From: Spirochaetaceae bacterium
GTDB taxonomy: Bacteria > Spirochaetota > Spirochaetia > Treponematales > Breznakiellaceae
NCBI GenBank assembly: GCA_031279015.1
Contig: JAITJI010000102.1
Span: 1-64,000 of the forward strand
Reading direction: 5' to 3'
DNA length: 64,000 nucleotides
Below the pieces are notes generated by a model. The model was not told the DNA's origin. It saw nothing but the letters and a program-made list of their open reading frames with translations, and ran no database searches. Both the position numbers and the translations under genes were made by a program. Shown here piece after piece: positions 10,269 to 19,812 of this stretch. How positions within the stretch are numbered: the first letter of the stretch is position 1; each line of letters begins with the position of its first letter.

Positions 10269-11545
10269 ATAATACCGATCAGCTTTTCCAGGGAAAGGGC
10301 CTCAAAATCCCGCCGTTCCGCTATTTCACGGAGGGTCAGGGGATCCGTCAGGGGCTTTTCTCCGGGAATGATCACCCAGGGGATGCCTTTTTTCTCCGCC
10401 ATGACGAATTGCCGGACAAGCTTTTTGGCTTCCGGGAATACTTCACAGGGGATCCCCTGCTTCCGGATCTCTCCCGCCAGGGCCTGGTAGGATCCTCCCC
10501 GGGCCTCGTTGACGCAGGCGACGGCCGCCAGGGCGTAGGAATCCTGGCCCCGCAGCCTGCCCAGGGATTCCATGGCCGCGATTAGCCGGTCCAGACCGAT
10601 GGAAGAACCAACACCGGAGAGTTTTTCCCGGGAGTAGAGACCCGCCAGATCATCGTATCTGCCGCCGGAACACACCGAACCGATCTCCGGTATCTCGTTG
10701 AGGAAGCTTTCATAGACAACCCCGGTGTAGTAATCGAGACCCCGGGTGATGGAGGGATCCAGAACGAAGCGATCCCCGCAGCCCGCATCTATCATAAAAC
10801 GGCGAATCGAGGCAAGCCGTTCCGATTCGGGACAGGCGCCGCCGGCGGCCTCGGTTATCCTATCGAGGGTGTCCTCAAAACTCCCCCGGACTTCGATGTA
10901 GTCCAGGAGCCGTTCCGCAGCGTCCCTCCCCGCCAGGTCCGAAAGGGATTGCAGGGTCGCCTCCCGGCCCGTCTTTGCAAGCTTGTCCACAATACGGAGG
11001 ATATCCACGGAGCTTTCCCGGCAGTGTATCTGCTCCAGGAACCGGTTAAACAAACCCCGGTGGTTTAGCCGTATGGTCACATTCCCTGCGCCGATAGCCT
11101 CCAGAGTATTGCGTATCAGGAGGAGGATCTCAAAATCTGCAGCGGGGCTGTCGCTGCCGACTATATCGAAATCACACTGGGTAAATTCCCGGTACCTTCC
11201 CCGCTGGGTGTTTTCTCCCCGCCATACCTTGGCGATATGGTAACGTTTGAAGGGCAGGGGCAGTTCCGGACCGTGTTCCGCCAGGAACCGGGCAAAGGGG
11301 ACGGTCAGGTCAAAACGGAGGGCCACATCCCTGCCGCCGTGATCCGTAAAGCGGTATATCTGCTTCTCCGTTTCCCCTCCCCCCTTCCCCAGCAGGATTT
11401 CGGCGTATTCCAGGACCGGCGTATCAATAGGAACAAAGCCAAAGGAACGGAAGGAAGCTTCAATTTTTCCAACCAGGGCACGGCGCTCCATTTCCGCGGC
11501 GGGAAGAAAATCCCGAAACCCCTTTAGAATTTTTGGTTCTATCAG
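10250..11545 (-). CDS. hisS: Histidyl-tRNA synthetase, probable CTG start
   Basis: FDLTVPFARFLAEH, FKRYHIAKVWRGENTQRGRYREFTQCDFDIVG. Homology extends upstream of the first ATG as (L)IEPKILKGFRDFLPAAE; GGAGG precedes a CTG at 11545-11543. Confidence 0.9.
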   Translation of the reverse strand: MIEPKILKGFRDFLPAAEMERRALVGKIEASFRSFGFVPIDTPVLEYAEILLGKGGGETEKQIYRFTDHGGRDVALRFDLTVPFARFLAEHGPELPLPFKRYHIAKVWRGENTQRGRYREFTQCDFDIVGSDSPAADFEILLLIRNTLEAIGAGNVTIRLNHRGLFNRFLEQIHCRESSVDILRIVDKLAKTGREATLQSLSDLAGRDAAERLLDYIEVRGSFEDTLDRITEAAGGACPESERLASIRRFMIDAGCGDRFVLDPSITRGLDYYTGVVYESFLNEIPEIGSVCSGGRYDDLAGLYSREKLSGVGSSIGLDRLIAAMESLGRLRGQDSYALAAVACVNEARGGSYQALAGEIRKQGIPCEVFPEAKKLVRQFVMAEKKGIPWVIIPGEKPLTDPLTLREIAERRDFEALSLEKLIGIIQGTNP

Positions 11546-11558
11546 AACGATCCTCCTG

Positions 11559-12371
11559 TTATTGCACCGTCTTAAGGGACGGCATCGCCCTGATAGTAAA
11601 CCAGTAATCGTCGATAATTTCTACCAGTTCCGGACTGAAGGGAATACTGGCCACGGTCCTTACTATGCCCTGGGGCAGTTTTGACGTAGACATGATGGTT
11701 CCGGCGGTAGAAACCCGGTATTTCTTGAAAAAAAGCTGGTAGGCTACCATGGTCCCGGGGAACCGCTCCGGGGAACCGCTTGCCTCCAGGTGTTCGATAA
11801 TCTTGGTACTCAGGTTGAAGATCTGTATCCGTTTTGGCTGGGCATTCGGTTCCGTAATAGTGGCGTACATGTTATACCCCAGGATTTTGGATGTCTGGGG
11901 GGTCATCCGGATCATTGATCTGCCATAATCCTCGTACAGACCCTGTATCCGTTCCTGATTCTCCAGGAAAGAACCCAGCATGTTTATCAAATCACTCGGA
12001 GTAGCCTTGTAATCCACCACAAAAAGGCCGACATTTTCCCGTCCCTTCATCTGGCCGACGGTAGTTAAATTACAGCGGATAAAGAATTTGATCGGTTCCT
12101 GACGCTGGGGTGTAAAGGTGATGGAGAGTCCCACGATTCCGTTGATGTACCGCTGAAAAAAGGTTAACTCCTGTATGGAAAGGGAGGCCAGAAAGAGGGA
12201 ACGCTTGAAACCGAACTGAAAAGGCACGCAGAGGATAACATATTCGTCCAGCTTGAGGAAACAATGGGCCCGGTCTACCCCCAGTTTTGCCAGAGCATAT
12301 TGATTACATGCGATACTCTGTCCACCGAATTTTACCAAATACTGGGCCGGACCGGACGGCGCATGAGCCAT
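11559..12371 (-). CDS. Conserved hypothetical protein (possibly treponemal PilZN-type)
   Basis: 270-aa intact ORF with compositionally normal protein immediately upstream of hisS. Family assignment is weak. Confidence 0.55.
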   Translation of the reverse strand: MAHAPSGPAQYLVKFGGQSIACNQYALAKLGVDRAHCFLKLDEYVILCVPFQFGFKRSLFLASLSIQELTFFQRYINGIVGLSITFTPQRQEPIKFFIRCNLTTVGQMKGRENVGLFVVDYKATPSDLINMLGSFLENQERIQGLYEDYGRSMIRMTPQTSKILGYNMYATITEPNAQPKRIQIFNLSTKIIEHLEASGSPERFPGTMVAYQLFFKKYRVSTAGTIMSTSKLPQGIVRTVASIPFSPELVEIIDDYWFTIRAMPSLKTVQ

Positions 12372-12600
12372 ATTTCGAGTACCCCTTAAACAAACTGCAT
12401 CACGCCTTTATCAAAAGCATAAAACAGGACTGGTAAGACAACTACCCGGATTGTCGAACAAGCCCATATCTCAACATATATAATATATACAACTCACAAT
12501 TTTTTCAATAGAATTGCGGATTTCGTCGGCAATTACCCGGTACAATCTGAAATTCAGACGCATCAGGCCGTTGTTGACAAATAATTTTTCAGAGCTTGCT

Positions 12601-12624
12601 GTTCCAAAACCGAAATTTTGGAAC
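12601..12624. repeat. Perfect 9-bp inverted repeat GTTCCAAAA-N6-TTTTGGAAC
   Basis: Seen directly; lies in an intergenic region of about 560 bp. Confidence 0.8.
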
Positions 12625-12933
12625 AACTTTAATTGTAATATTTTTTTCCCTGATCAAAGCAAAACCCAAAATCCGATCCGTATAAAAGATATACGGAATT
12701 CGGGATCATGCATGTTTACTGCCGGTGGTATGCAGTCAAACACAGCAGTCCAAAACCATCGTTGTCATTTTATTGAAGACGACGTATATTCTTAATCGAA
12801 CCAAAGCTTTGCGTATGCCGGGCAATCGGGATTTTTGCGGCAGGGGCGGCGTAAAGTGTCCGCAGGCGCGACAGGCTGCCGGACCGCCGATCCGCACCGG
12901 CCGGGCCTGGGTTGGGTTCAGGGAGATCTGATT

Positions 12934-13551
12934 ATGGGAGACGGGATCGTAGAGGCGTATAAACCACCCCGGGGAACAACCCCCGAAGAAGTCTGGGATG
13001 TAATCCGGGAAACGGAACGGCTAATCAGGGAGCTGGCCGAAGATACCGGCCGGAAAATGCGGGAGACCGACCGGAAGATGAAAGAGACCGACCGGAAGAT
13101 GCGGGAGACCGACCGGAGGATTGGAAAGCTGGGCAGCCGCCTGGGTGAAGTGATAGAACATATCATGACACCCAAACTCTATAAGAAATTTGAGGGCCTG
13201 GGTTACTTTTTTAACCACGGGTCCCGCAATCATGAACTTCTTGACCGGAATGAAAAGGCGCTGGCCGAAGTAGACGTACTCCTGGAAAACGGTGAGTATG
13301 TCATGGCGGTGGAGGTAAAAACCCATCTGATGACGGAGGATGTACAGGGGCATGTAAAACGGATGAATATTCTGCGCCGGGTGGCGGATGAGCACAACGA
13401 CAGGCGGCGTTATCTTGGCGCCGTTGCCGGGGCGGTTGTTGACAAAAGAGTCCTGGAATATGCCCTGAAAAAGGGGTTCTATGTTATTATTCCCTCCGGA
13501 GAGACGGTGGATATCGAAGCTCCGGAAGGCTTCAAGCCCCGGATCTGGTAG
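12934..13551 (+). CDS. DUF3782-like / PD-(D/E)XK nuclease-like protein with coiled-coil heptads
   Basis: RKMRETDRKMKETDRKMRETDRRI heptads, then E..D.LLENGEYVMAVEVKTHL resembling D-x(n)-ExK. ATG at 12934. Confidence 0.65.
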   Translation: MGDGIVEAYKPPRGTTPEEVWDVIRETERLIRELAEDTGRKMRETDRKMKETDRKMRETDRRIGKLGSRLGEVIEHIMTPKLYKKFEGLGYFFNHGSRNHELLDRNEKALAEVDVLLENGEYVMAVEVKTHLMTEDVQGHVKRMNILRRVADEHNDRRRYLGAVAGAVVDKRVLEYALKKGFYVIIPSGETVDIEAPEGFKPRIW

Positions 13552-13558
13552 GTACATT

Positions 13559-14644
13559 GTGCGATTTATTCTGACGGCGGATTTGCACATTTCAACGGCG
13601 GAAAAGGATTATTCCCTTGCCGTTTTGAACGAGATCGTCGGTGTGTGTGCCAGGGAAAGATGCGAGGCCCTGTTTTTGGCGGGGGACGTGTTCGATTCCC
13701 GGGCCGATGTTGAAGCCCTGCGGGGAGCCTTCCGGGCGGGTATCGAAAACCTGCCCCCTGATTGCGCCGTTTTCTTCCTGCCCGGGAACCATGAAGAACT
13801 CCGGGCCGGTCCCGGCGGCGCGGAGTCCCTTGACCGGTTCGATTTTGGCCGGGCCCGGCTGCTCACCGAAAAGCCCTTTTCCTTTGGTAGTCCGGATCCC
13901 CAAACAGAACTCCTGGCCATTCCCTTTCAGCGGGATTACTCCGGTTACCGTGCCTGGAAGGCGCCGCCGAAGCGGAAACCCCTGAGGATCGTGCTGGCCC
14001 ACGGTACGGTACCGGGTCTCGCCTATACCGGACCGGATGAGGAGGAACCAGGCGGTATTCTTGATGCCGACCTCTTTACGTGGCTTAAGGCCGATCTGGC
14101 CGCCCTGGGGCATCTGCACGGCGGGTTCAGCGTCAGGCAGGGGGATACCCTCATCGCCTATCCCGGTTCGGCCCGGGTTTGGCGGGAGGGGGAAAAGGGA
14201 AAACGGCGGGTGCTCCTGGGGGTAACGGAAGCTTCCTCCGTTACGCTTAGGGAGATTCCCCTGGAACGGGCGGGGGAGTACCGGGTAGTGCCCGTCTATG
14301 CCGCCCCCGACGGCTCTCTGAGGGTTCCCCGGGAAACCGCCGGATTCTCTCCGGCGGATTGGCTTTCCCTGGAGGTGTCCGGACTCGTTGAGGATGAGCG
14401 GGTCGCCGTCCAGGCCCTGGAGCGGTTGCAGGGGGATTTGAAGGAAAAGTACCGGAAGGTGACGGTCCGTACCGAGGGGTTCTCCGTCCTGGGAGGAGTG
14501 TCAACCCATCCCCTGGCCCTGCGGTTTATCAAAAAATGGGAAGAAGGGGCGGCTTCCCTTGGCGCCGAAGATCCGGAGGCCTACAACCTTGCCCGGCTCC
14601 GGGGCCTTGGGGTTATTAAGGAAATTCTGGAGAGTCGCAGGTGA
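13559..14644 (+). CDS. SbcD/Mre11/YhaO-like metallophosphoesterase (GTG start)
   Basis: VRFILTADLHIS, LAGDVFDSR, FLPGNHEE, LAHGTVPG, ALGHLHGG: calcineurin-like phosphoesterase motifs. Confidence 0.85.
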   Translation: MRFILTADLHISTAEKDYSLAVLNEIVGVCARERCEALFLAGDVFDSRADVEALRGAFRAGIENLPPDCAVFFLPGNHEELRAGPGGAESLDRFDFGRARLLTEKPFSFGSPDPQTELLAIPFQRDYSGYRAWKAPPKRKPLRIVLAHGTVPGLAYTGPDEEEPGGILDADLFTWLKADLAALGHLHGGFSVRQGDTLIAYPGSARVWREGEKGKRRVLLGVTEASSVTLREIPLERAGEYRVVPVYAAPDGSLRVPRETAGFSPADWLSLEVSGLVEDERVAVQALERLQGDLKEKYRKVTVRTEGFSVLGGVSTHPLALRFIKKWEEGAASLGAEDPEAYNLARLRGLGVIKEILESRR

Positions 14645-16920
14645 TAAGAACCCTCCGTCTGGACCGGTTCGGCAAATTTCAGGACCGGTCATTTGATTTT
14701 GCACCGGTTACCCTGTTTCTGGGGGAAAATGAGGGGGGAAAAACCACCCTGTTTGACGCCATCTTCGATGCCCTCTGCAGCCCCGGAGGGGAGTACGGCA
14801 AGAAGCTCAAGTCCCGGTACGGGGCGGAGCGGCGGGCGAAGATTGAATTTGATGGGGAAACGCTGAAATTTCAGGCGGCGGATTTCCTGAATCTCCTGGC
14901 GGTCCGCTCCGGTTCCGTTACCCTGGACATCGAAAAGAATTCCGAATGGATGAACCGGGTAAAGGCGGAACTCTTTTCCGGGGGGATCGATCCCCGGACC
15001 GCGGCGGCCCGGCTGGAAGAGATCGTCCGCAGCAAGGCCAGGGGTACCCTTAACCATGAAGCCGCCGGGATTGGGGCGGAACTGGCGGAACTGCGGGAGA
15101 AACTTGCCGGGGCCCGGGCTCTGCGGGAGGAGTGTCTTGCTGCGGAGGAGCGGATCGCCCTGCTGGATCGGCAGATGGCGGAAAAAGCCCGGGAATCCGG
15201 CGCCCTGGAGGAGGAGATCCGCGGTCTTGAGCGATCCCTGGGACAGCAGAGCCTCCTGCGGGAGGAGAGGACCCTCCGGGATCTGCTCTTTGAAATTACC
15301 GAAGGCCGCCGTAAAAAGGAAGCCCTGGATGCCTGCGCCCGGTACGTCCGGGAACGGCTTGACGAGTTCCGGCGGCGGGAAGAGGAACTGCAACGGCTTA
15401 AAACGGAACGGGAGATCGCCGAAGCCGCCGAAGAAGAGCTTGTCCGCAGTTACCGTTGCGCCCTGGCCGCCGGGGAGAGCGGTGAAGCCCGGATGCGCCG
15501 GGCGGAAAGCCTCCGCCTGCTTGCGGACATGCTCCGGGACACCCTGGTTCCCCGGGAGAAACTGGTGGACCAGAAGACCCGTCTTGTCTGGCGGAAGCTT
15601 CCCCTGATCCTTGCGGCATCGATGCTCTTCTTGGGGGCGGCGGGCTTTGTCTTGGCGGGATTCTTTCCGTTTTTGATACCATTCATGCCCCCGTACCGGT
15701 TTATAATCCCCGCCGCCATCCTTGTGCTGGGCTTCTCTTTCCTCTTTGCCGCTGCAGGGCGCCGAATCTGGGAGGATACGGAGCGGCTGGAGGGGGCCCT
15801 TCGGGCGGCCAGGGAAAGGTGGCGGGCGGAAACCGGGGAGGAGCTGCAGGGCGGATACGGGGAGGTGCTGGCGGAGCTGAACCGGGTATCCGAGCGGGCC
15901 CGTTTTGCCGTGGAGGACCATGAGCGGCTCCGCCGGGAGGCAGGTTCCCTGGGGGAGGAACTTGACGCCGCCGCAATCCGGAAAAGGGAGGCGGAGAAGG
16001 TCCATTCCGCCGCCCTCCGGGACCTCAGGACCCTCTTTGATGCCGCGGGAGTATCGGGGATTGAAGATTACGCAGCCAGGCTTGAAAAAAAGAAGCACCT
16101 TGAGGTTCTCCTCAAGGAGACGGAGGGGAAGCTTCGGGAGGGTATGCAGGCCTGGAATGTTTCCACGGTCACGGAACTTGAAGATCTCCTCACCGCCCGG
16201 CTTCGGGACATAGGGGACCGGATCACCGAAAAGGAACTGGCCCCGGAGGATCTGCGGATCCTGGAGAACCGGCTCCGGGACGGGAAGGACAGGCTGACCC
16301 GGATCCGCCGGGAAGAGAAGGAAGGATTCGGCGATCTCAGCCTCCGGCTGGGGGAAGTCCGGGAACGTTTCCGGGGCATCCCCGGGGAGATTGCGGAGTG
16401 TGAAAAAAAGATAAGCCGGGGGGAATCCCGGCTTGGGGAGATAAAAAGGGAGCTCCGGGCTGCCGCCATCGCCGGGGAACTCTTCAATGCCCTCTCCTCT
16501 GAGGCGGATACCATGCTCCGGGATCTGTCGGGTGAAATCGGGGCCGCTTTTTCCACCCTTACCGCGGGGAACCGGAGTATCGAACTCCGGAACTACTCCG
16601 CGGATTCCGCCGCCATCACCGATGCCGGCGGCGGGATACGGGATGTAGTACAGCTCTCCGCGGGAACCCGGGATGCCTTCCTGCTGGCCGCCCGTCTTGT
16701 CCTTGCCCGTAAGTCCCAGGCCCGCAGGGCCCTCATCGTGCTTGACGAGCCCTTTATCGCCCTGGACCGGCCAAGAACCGGCCGGGCCCTCGGGGTGCTG
16801 GGGGAATTTCGGGAAAGCTCAGGCTGGCAGCTGGTACTCTTTACCAAAGATGAGGTCACCGCAGGACAAGCCCGGGAGATTTTTGGGGACATTCTCCTGA
16901 TCCACCGCCTGACGCCCTGA
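14641..16920 (+). CDS. SbcC/Rad50/YhaN-like SMC-family ATPase
   Basis: Walker A LGENEGGKTTLFDAIFDAL, long coiled coil, signature LSAGTRDAFLLAARL, Walker B ALIVLDEPFIALD. GTG start overlaps the previous stop. Confidence 0.85.
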   Translation: MIRTLRLDRFGKFQDRSFDFAPVTLFLGENEGGKTTLFDAIFDALCSPGGEYGKKLKSRYGAERRAKIEFDGETLKFQAADFLNLLAVRSGSVTLDIEKNSEWMNRVKAELFSGGIDPRTAAARLEEIVRSKARGTLNHEAAGIGAELAELREKLAGARALREECLAAEERIALLDRQMAEKARESGALEEEIRGLERSLGQQSLLREERTLRDLLFEITEGRRKKEALDACARYVRERLDEFRRREEELQRLKTEREIAEAAEEELVRSYRCALAAGESGEARMRRAESLRLLADMLRDTLVPREKLVDQKTRLVWRKLPLILAASMLFLGAAGFVLAGFFPFLIPFMPPYRFIIPAAILVLGFSFLFAAAGRRIWEDTERLEGALRAARERWRAETGEELQGGYGEVLAELNRVSERARFAVEDHERLRREAGSLGEELDAAAIRKREAEKVHSAALRDLRTLFDAAGVSGIEDYAARLEKKKHLEVLLKETEGKLREGMQAWNVSTVTELEDLLTARLRDIGDRITEKELAPEDLRILENRLRDGKDRLTRIRREEKEGFGDLSLRLGEVRERFRGIPGEIAECEKKISRGESRLGEIKRELRAAAIAGELFNALSSEADTMLRDLSGEIGAAFSTLTAGNRSIELRNYSADSAAITDAGGGIRDVVQLSAGTRDAFLLAARLVLARKSQARRALIVLDEPFIALDRPRTGRALGVLGEFRESSGWQLVLFTKDEVTAGQAREIFGDILLIHRLTP

Positions 16921-16946
16921 TGCCGGCCGGCAATTCCCTGATGCAC

Positions 16947-16975
16947 TTGCTTATACACTTTTAGCTAGTTATACT
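16947..16975 (+). promoter_or_regulatory. Putative sigma-70 promoter
   Basis: TTGCTT-17 bp-TATACT, 36 bp upstream of the mutase ATG. Confidence 0.55.
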
Positions 16976-17011
16976 TAGGACATGTTAAAAAAAAGTCAGG
17001 AAGGAGGGGTA

Positions 17012-18844
17012 ATGGACAGAGTTACCATCGTTGCCAGGGTAAAGGATTATATTGCCAAAGAGCAGAACGATGTGTTCCGGGGAGAAGCGGAAGCGCTCTT
17101 GCAAGAGGAAAACTGGAAGGAACTGGAAGATCGGTTTTACCGGAATCTGGAATTTGGTACCGGGGGGCTCCGGGGGATCATTGGCGGCGGTTACAACCGG
17201 ATGAATACCCTGGTGGTCAAAAGCGCCACCCAGGGCTTGGCTATCTATCTCCGGAAGATCTTTCCTGAAAAAGCGGAGGCGGGGGATCGGCAGCCCGGAA
17301 AGGGCCTTTCCGGGGTGATCGCCTATGACAGCCGCCATTATTCTTCGGAATTTGCCGAAGCCGCAGCCCTGATCTTCGCCGCCAATGGTATTAAGACCTA
17401 CCTGTTTTCATCCCTCAGGCCCACCCCGGAGTTGTCCTTTGCCATCCGGAAGCTGGGCTGTGATACGGGAATCGTGGTTACCGCAAGTCACAATCCTCCC
17501 CAGTACAACGGATATAAGGCCTACTGGAACGACGGCTCCCAGGTCATTGCCCCCCATGACGGGGGGATCATCGAAGCGGTGAATGCCGTCAGGGAGATCC
17601 GGGAGATCTCCCGGGCCGAGGCCCTTTCCCGGGGGCTTCTGCAGATAATCGACAGGGAAATTGATGAACCCTACCAGGCTATGATACGGAGCCGTCTCTT
17701 CCGTCCGGATCTCATCAAGGCCAGGGCCGGGGAGGTCAGGATTGTGTATACCCCTCTCCATGGCACGGGGGCCAAACATGTGGAGGCGGTGTTGGGCGGT
17801 CTTGGTTTGGAGGTGATCACCGTACCGGAACAACGGGAGGGGAACGGGGATTTTCCCACCGTGTTGTTCCCCAACCCGGAGGAGGCCGCGGCCCTGGAAC
17901 TGGCGATACGGCTGGGAAAGAAAGAGGGCGCCGATGTGGTCATGGCCACCGATCCCGATGCGGATCGTCTCGGTATAGCGGTCCCCGGAAAAGGGTCCCC
18001 GGTTGGATCGGCAGCCGGGACCGCATCGCCGGATTTTGTCCTCATCACGGGGAATCAGCTGGGGACCCTTCTGGCGGATTACATCTTCCTGTCCCTGAAG
18101 GAAACCGGCAAGCTCCCCCAAAAACCGGTGATGGTCAACTCCATCGTTACCACGGGGATGCAGAAACGGGTCGCCGCCTCCTACGGGGCCGAATGTTTTG
18201 AATGCCTTACGGGTTTTAAGTGGATAGCCGATATATGGCGGAAGAGTGAAAGCGATGGCCGGGGGTACACCGTGGTGTACGGTACCGAGGAGAGTTACGG
18301 ATACCTGGTAGAGCCGGAGGTTCGGGACAAGGACGGGGTTTCTGCCGCAGCCATGACCGCGGAGATGACTCTGTACTGGCGGAGCAAGGGGAAGAGTCTC
18401 CTTGACCGGTTGGATGAACTCTATAAAACCTGTGGGTACTGGCAGGAACTGGGGATCTCCAAGTATTTTCAAGGTCCCGAAGGTCCTGCTATAATGAAGG
18501 GAATCATGGATGAATACCGGAAGAATCCTCCCAAAACCCTGGGGGGCATTCCGGTATTGAAGGTGCGGGATGTGCTGGAATCGGTATGGAAATACCCCAA
18601 CGCCGGCGGGGAGAGGGGAGGCCCGGTTTCTGTGGATCTTCCAAAAAGCGACGTTTTGCAGTTTTATCTTAAAGACGGAACCGTGGTGAGCGCCCGGCCC
18701 AGCGGAACCGAGCCGAAGATCAAGTTTTACGCTTCCTGTTGCGCCGATTTGGGAAGCGGCGGTCTTGGGGCGGCCAAAGCTGAAGTTGTCAGGAAGCTGG
18801 AGGCGATCAAAGGGGATATCCGTGCCGTGATTGAGGAGGGATGA
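17012..18844 (+). CDS. Phosphoglucomutase/phosphomannomutase (alpha-D-phosphohexomutase)
   Basis: FGTGGLRGIIGGG, VVTASHNPPQYNGYKAY, TDPDADRLGIAV, RPSGTEPKIKFY. Confidence 0.95.
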   Translation: MDRVTIVARVKDYIAKEQNDVFRGEAEALLQEENWKELEDRFYRNLEFGTGGLRGIIGGGYNRMNTLVVKSATQGLAIYLRKIFPEKAEAGDRQPGKGLSGVIAYDSRHYSSEFAEAAALIFAANGIKTYLFSSLRPTPELSFAIRKLGCDTGIVVTASHNPPQYNGYKAYWNDGSQVIAPHDGGIIEAVNAVREIREISRAEALSRGLLQIIDREIDEPYQAMIRSRLFRPDLIKARAGEVRIVYTPLHGTGAKHVEAVLGGLGLEVITVPEQREGNGDFPTVLFPNPEEAAALELAIRLGKKEGADVVMATDPDADRLGIAVPGKGSPVGSAAGTASPDFVLITGNQLGTLLADYIFLSLKETGKLPQKPVMVNSIVTTGMQKRVAASYGAECFECLTGFKWIADIWRKSESDGRGYTVVYGTEESYGYLVEPEVRDKDGVSAAAMTAEMTLYWRSKGKSLLDRLDELYKTCGYWQELGISKYFQGPEGPAIMKGIMDEYRKNPPKTLGGIPVLKVRDVLESVWKYPNAGGERGGPVSVDLPKSDVLQFYLKDGTVVSARPSGTEPKIKFYASCCADLGSGGLGAAKAEVVRKLEAIKGDIRAVIEEG

Positions 18845-19803
18845 TGAAAAACAGGGGTCTTTTCCCACTGGTTTGTCTTTGTTGCCTTTCGGCAGTAATG
18901 CCGGGCTGTTCTATAAACCGTATGGCGGTAAAGGCTGTTTCCAATGCCCTTACCGGTGAAGGGAGCAGTGTTGTTTTTACCGGTGATAATGATCCGGAAC
19001 TGGTGGGGGACGCCCTGCCCTTTGCAATTAAGTTATACGAATCCCTGCTCTCCATGCAGCCGGATCATCAGGGCCTCATGCTCACCACCGGGTCCCTCTT
19101 TGTGATGTATGCCAACGCTTTTGTACAGGGCCCTGCGGAAATGCTGCCTACCGGGCGGTATCAGGAGAGGAAACAGGCCCTGGAACGGGCCAAAAAGCTC
19201 TACCTCCGGGGCGCTGCCATACTTTACGGTGGTCTGGATAAAAAATATCCCGGCTTCAGCGGCGCCTGGGATGCGGGAGAGATGGACGCCTTTTTGGGAA
19301 AAATGAAAAAGGCCGATGTCCCCTCCCTCTACTGGACTGTAGCGGCCCTGCTTTCGGCCTATTCGCTGGATGTTTTTGATTTTGAATTGGGCGCCAGGAT
19401 ACCCGAACTCACCGTCCTTATCCGCCGGGCCTATGAACTGGACCCGGATTTTAACAACGGCGCCCTGGATGAGTTTTACCTCCTCTTTTATGCCTCCCTT
19501 CCCGAAAGCATAGGGGGGAACAAGGCCCTGGCGGAAACCCATTTTGCCCGGGCTCTGGAAAAATCCGGCGGGCTCACCGCAGGTCCCTATGTTTCCTATG
19601 CCCAGTCGATCTGCGTACCTGCCCAGGATTATGACACCTTTAGAGTCTATCTGGAAAAGGCTCTGGCCGTTGATCCGGAGGCTGATCCTGCCAACCGTTT
19701 GGTGAATACCCTGGCCCAACGGAAGGCTCGTTATCTCCTGGATTCGACGCTCAGCCTTTTCCCCGATCTGCCATCCGATGATGAATGGGATGAAACATAC
19801 TAA
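18841..19803 (+). CDS. tatT: TRAP-transporter-associated lipoprotein, TatT family
   Basis: Lipobox-like VMPGC, NRMAVKAVSNALTG, and position directly before a DctP-type gene. Confidence 0.8.
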   Translation: MMKNRGLFPLVCLCCLSAVMPGCSINRMAVKAVSNALTGEGSSVVFTGDNDPELVGDALPFAIKLYESLLSMQPDHQGLMLTTGSLFVMYANAFVQGPAEMLPTGRYQERKQALERAKKLYLRGAAILYGGLDKKYPGFSGAWDAGEMDAFLGKMKKADVPSLYWTVAALLSAYSLDVFDFELGARIPELTVLIRRAYELDPDFNNGALDEFYLLFYASLPESIGGNKALAETHFARALEKSGGLTAGPYVSYAQSICVPAQDYDTFRVYLEKALAVDPEADPANRLVNTLAQRKARYLLDSTLSLFPDLPSDDEWDETY

Positions 19804-19812
19804 GGAGTACCG

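Noticed and set aside
17408-18868. 486-aa antisense ORF opposite the phosphosugar mutase
   Set aside because: Fully overlaps a strongly supported gene; no recognisable domain.
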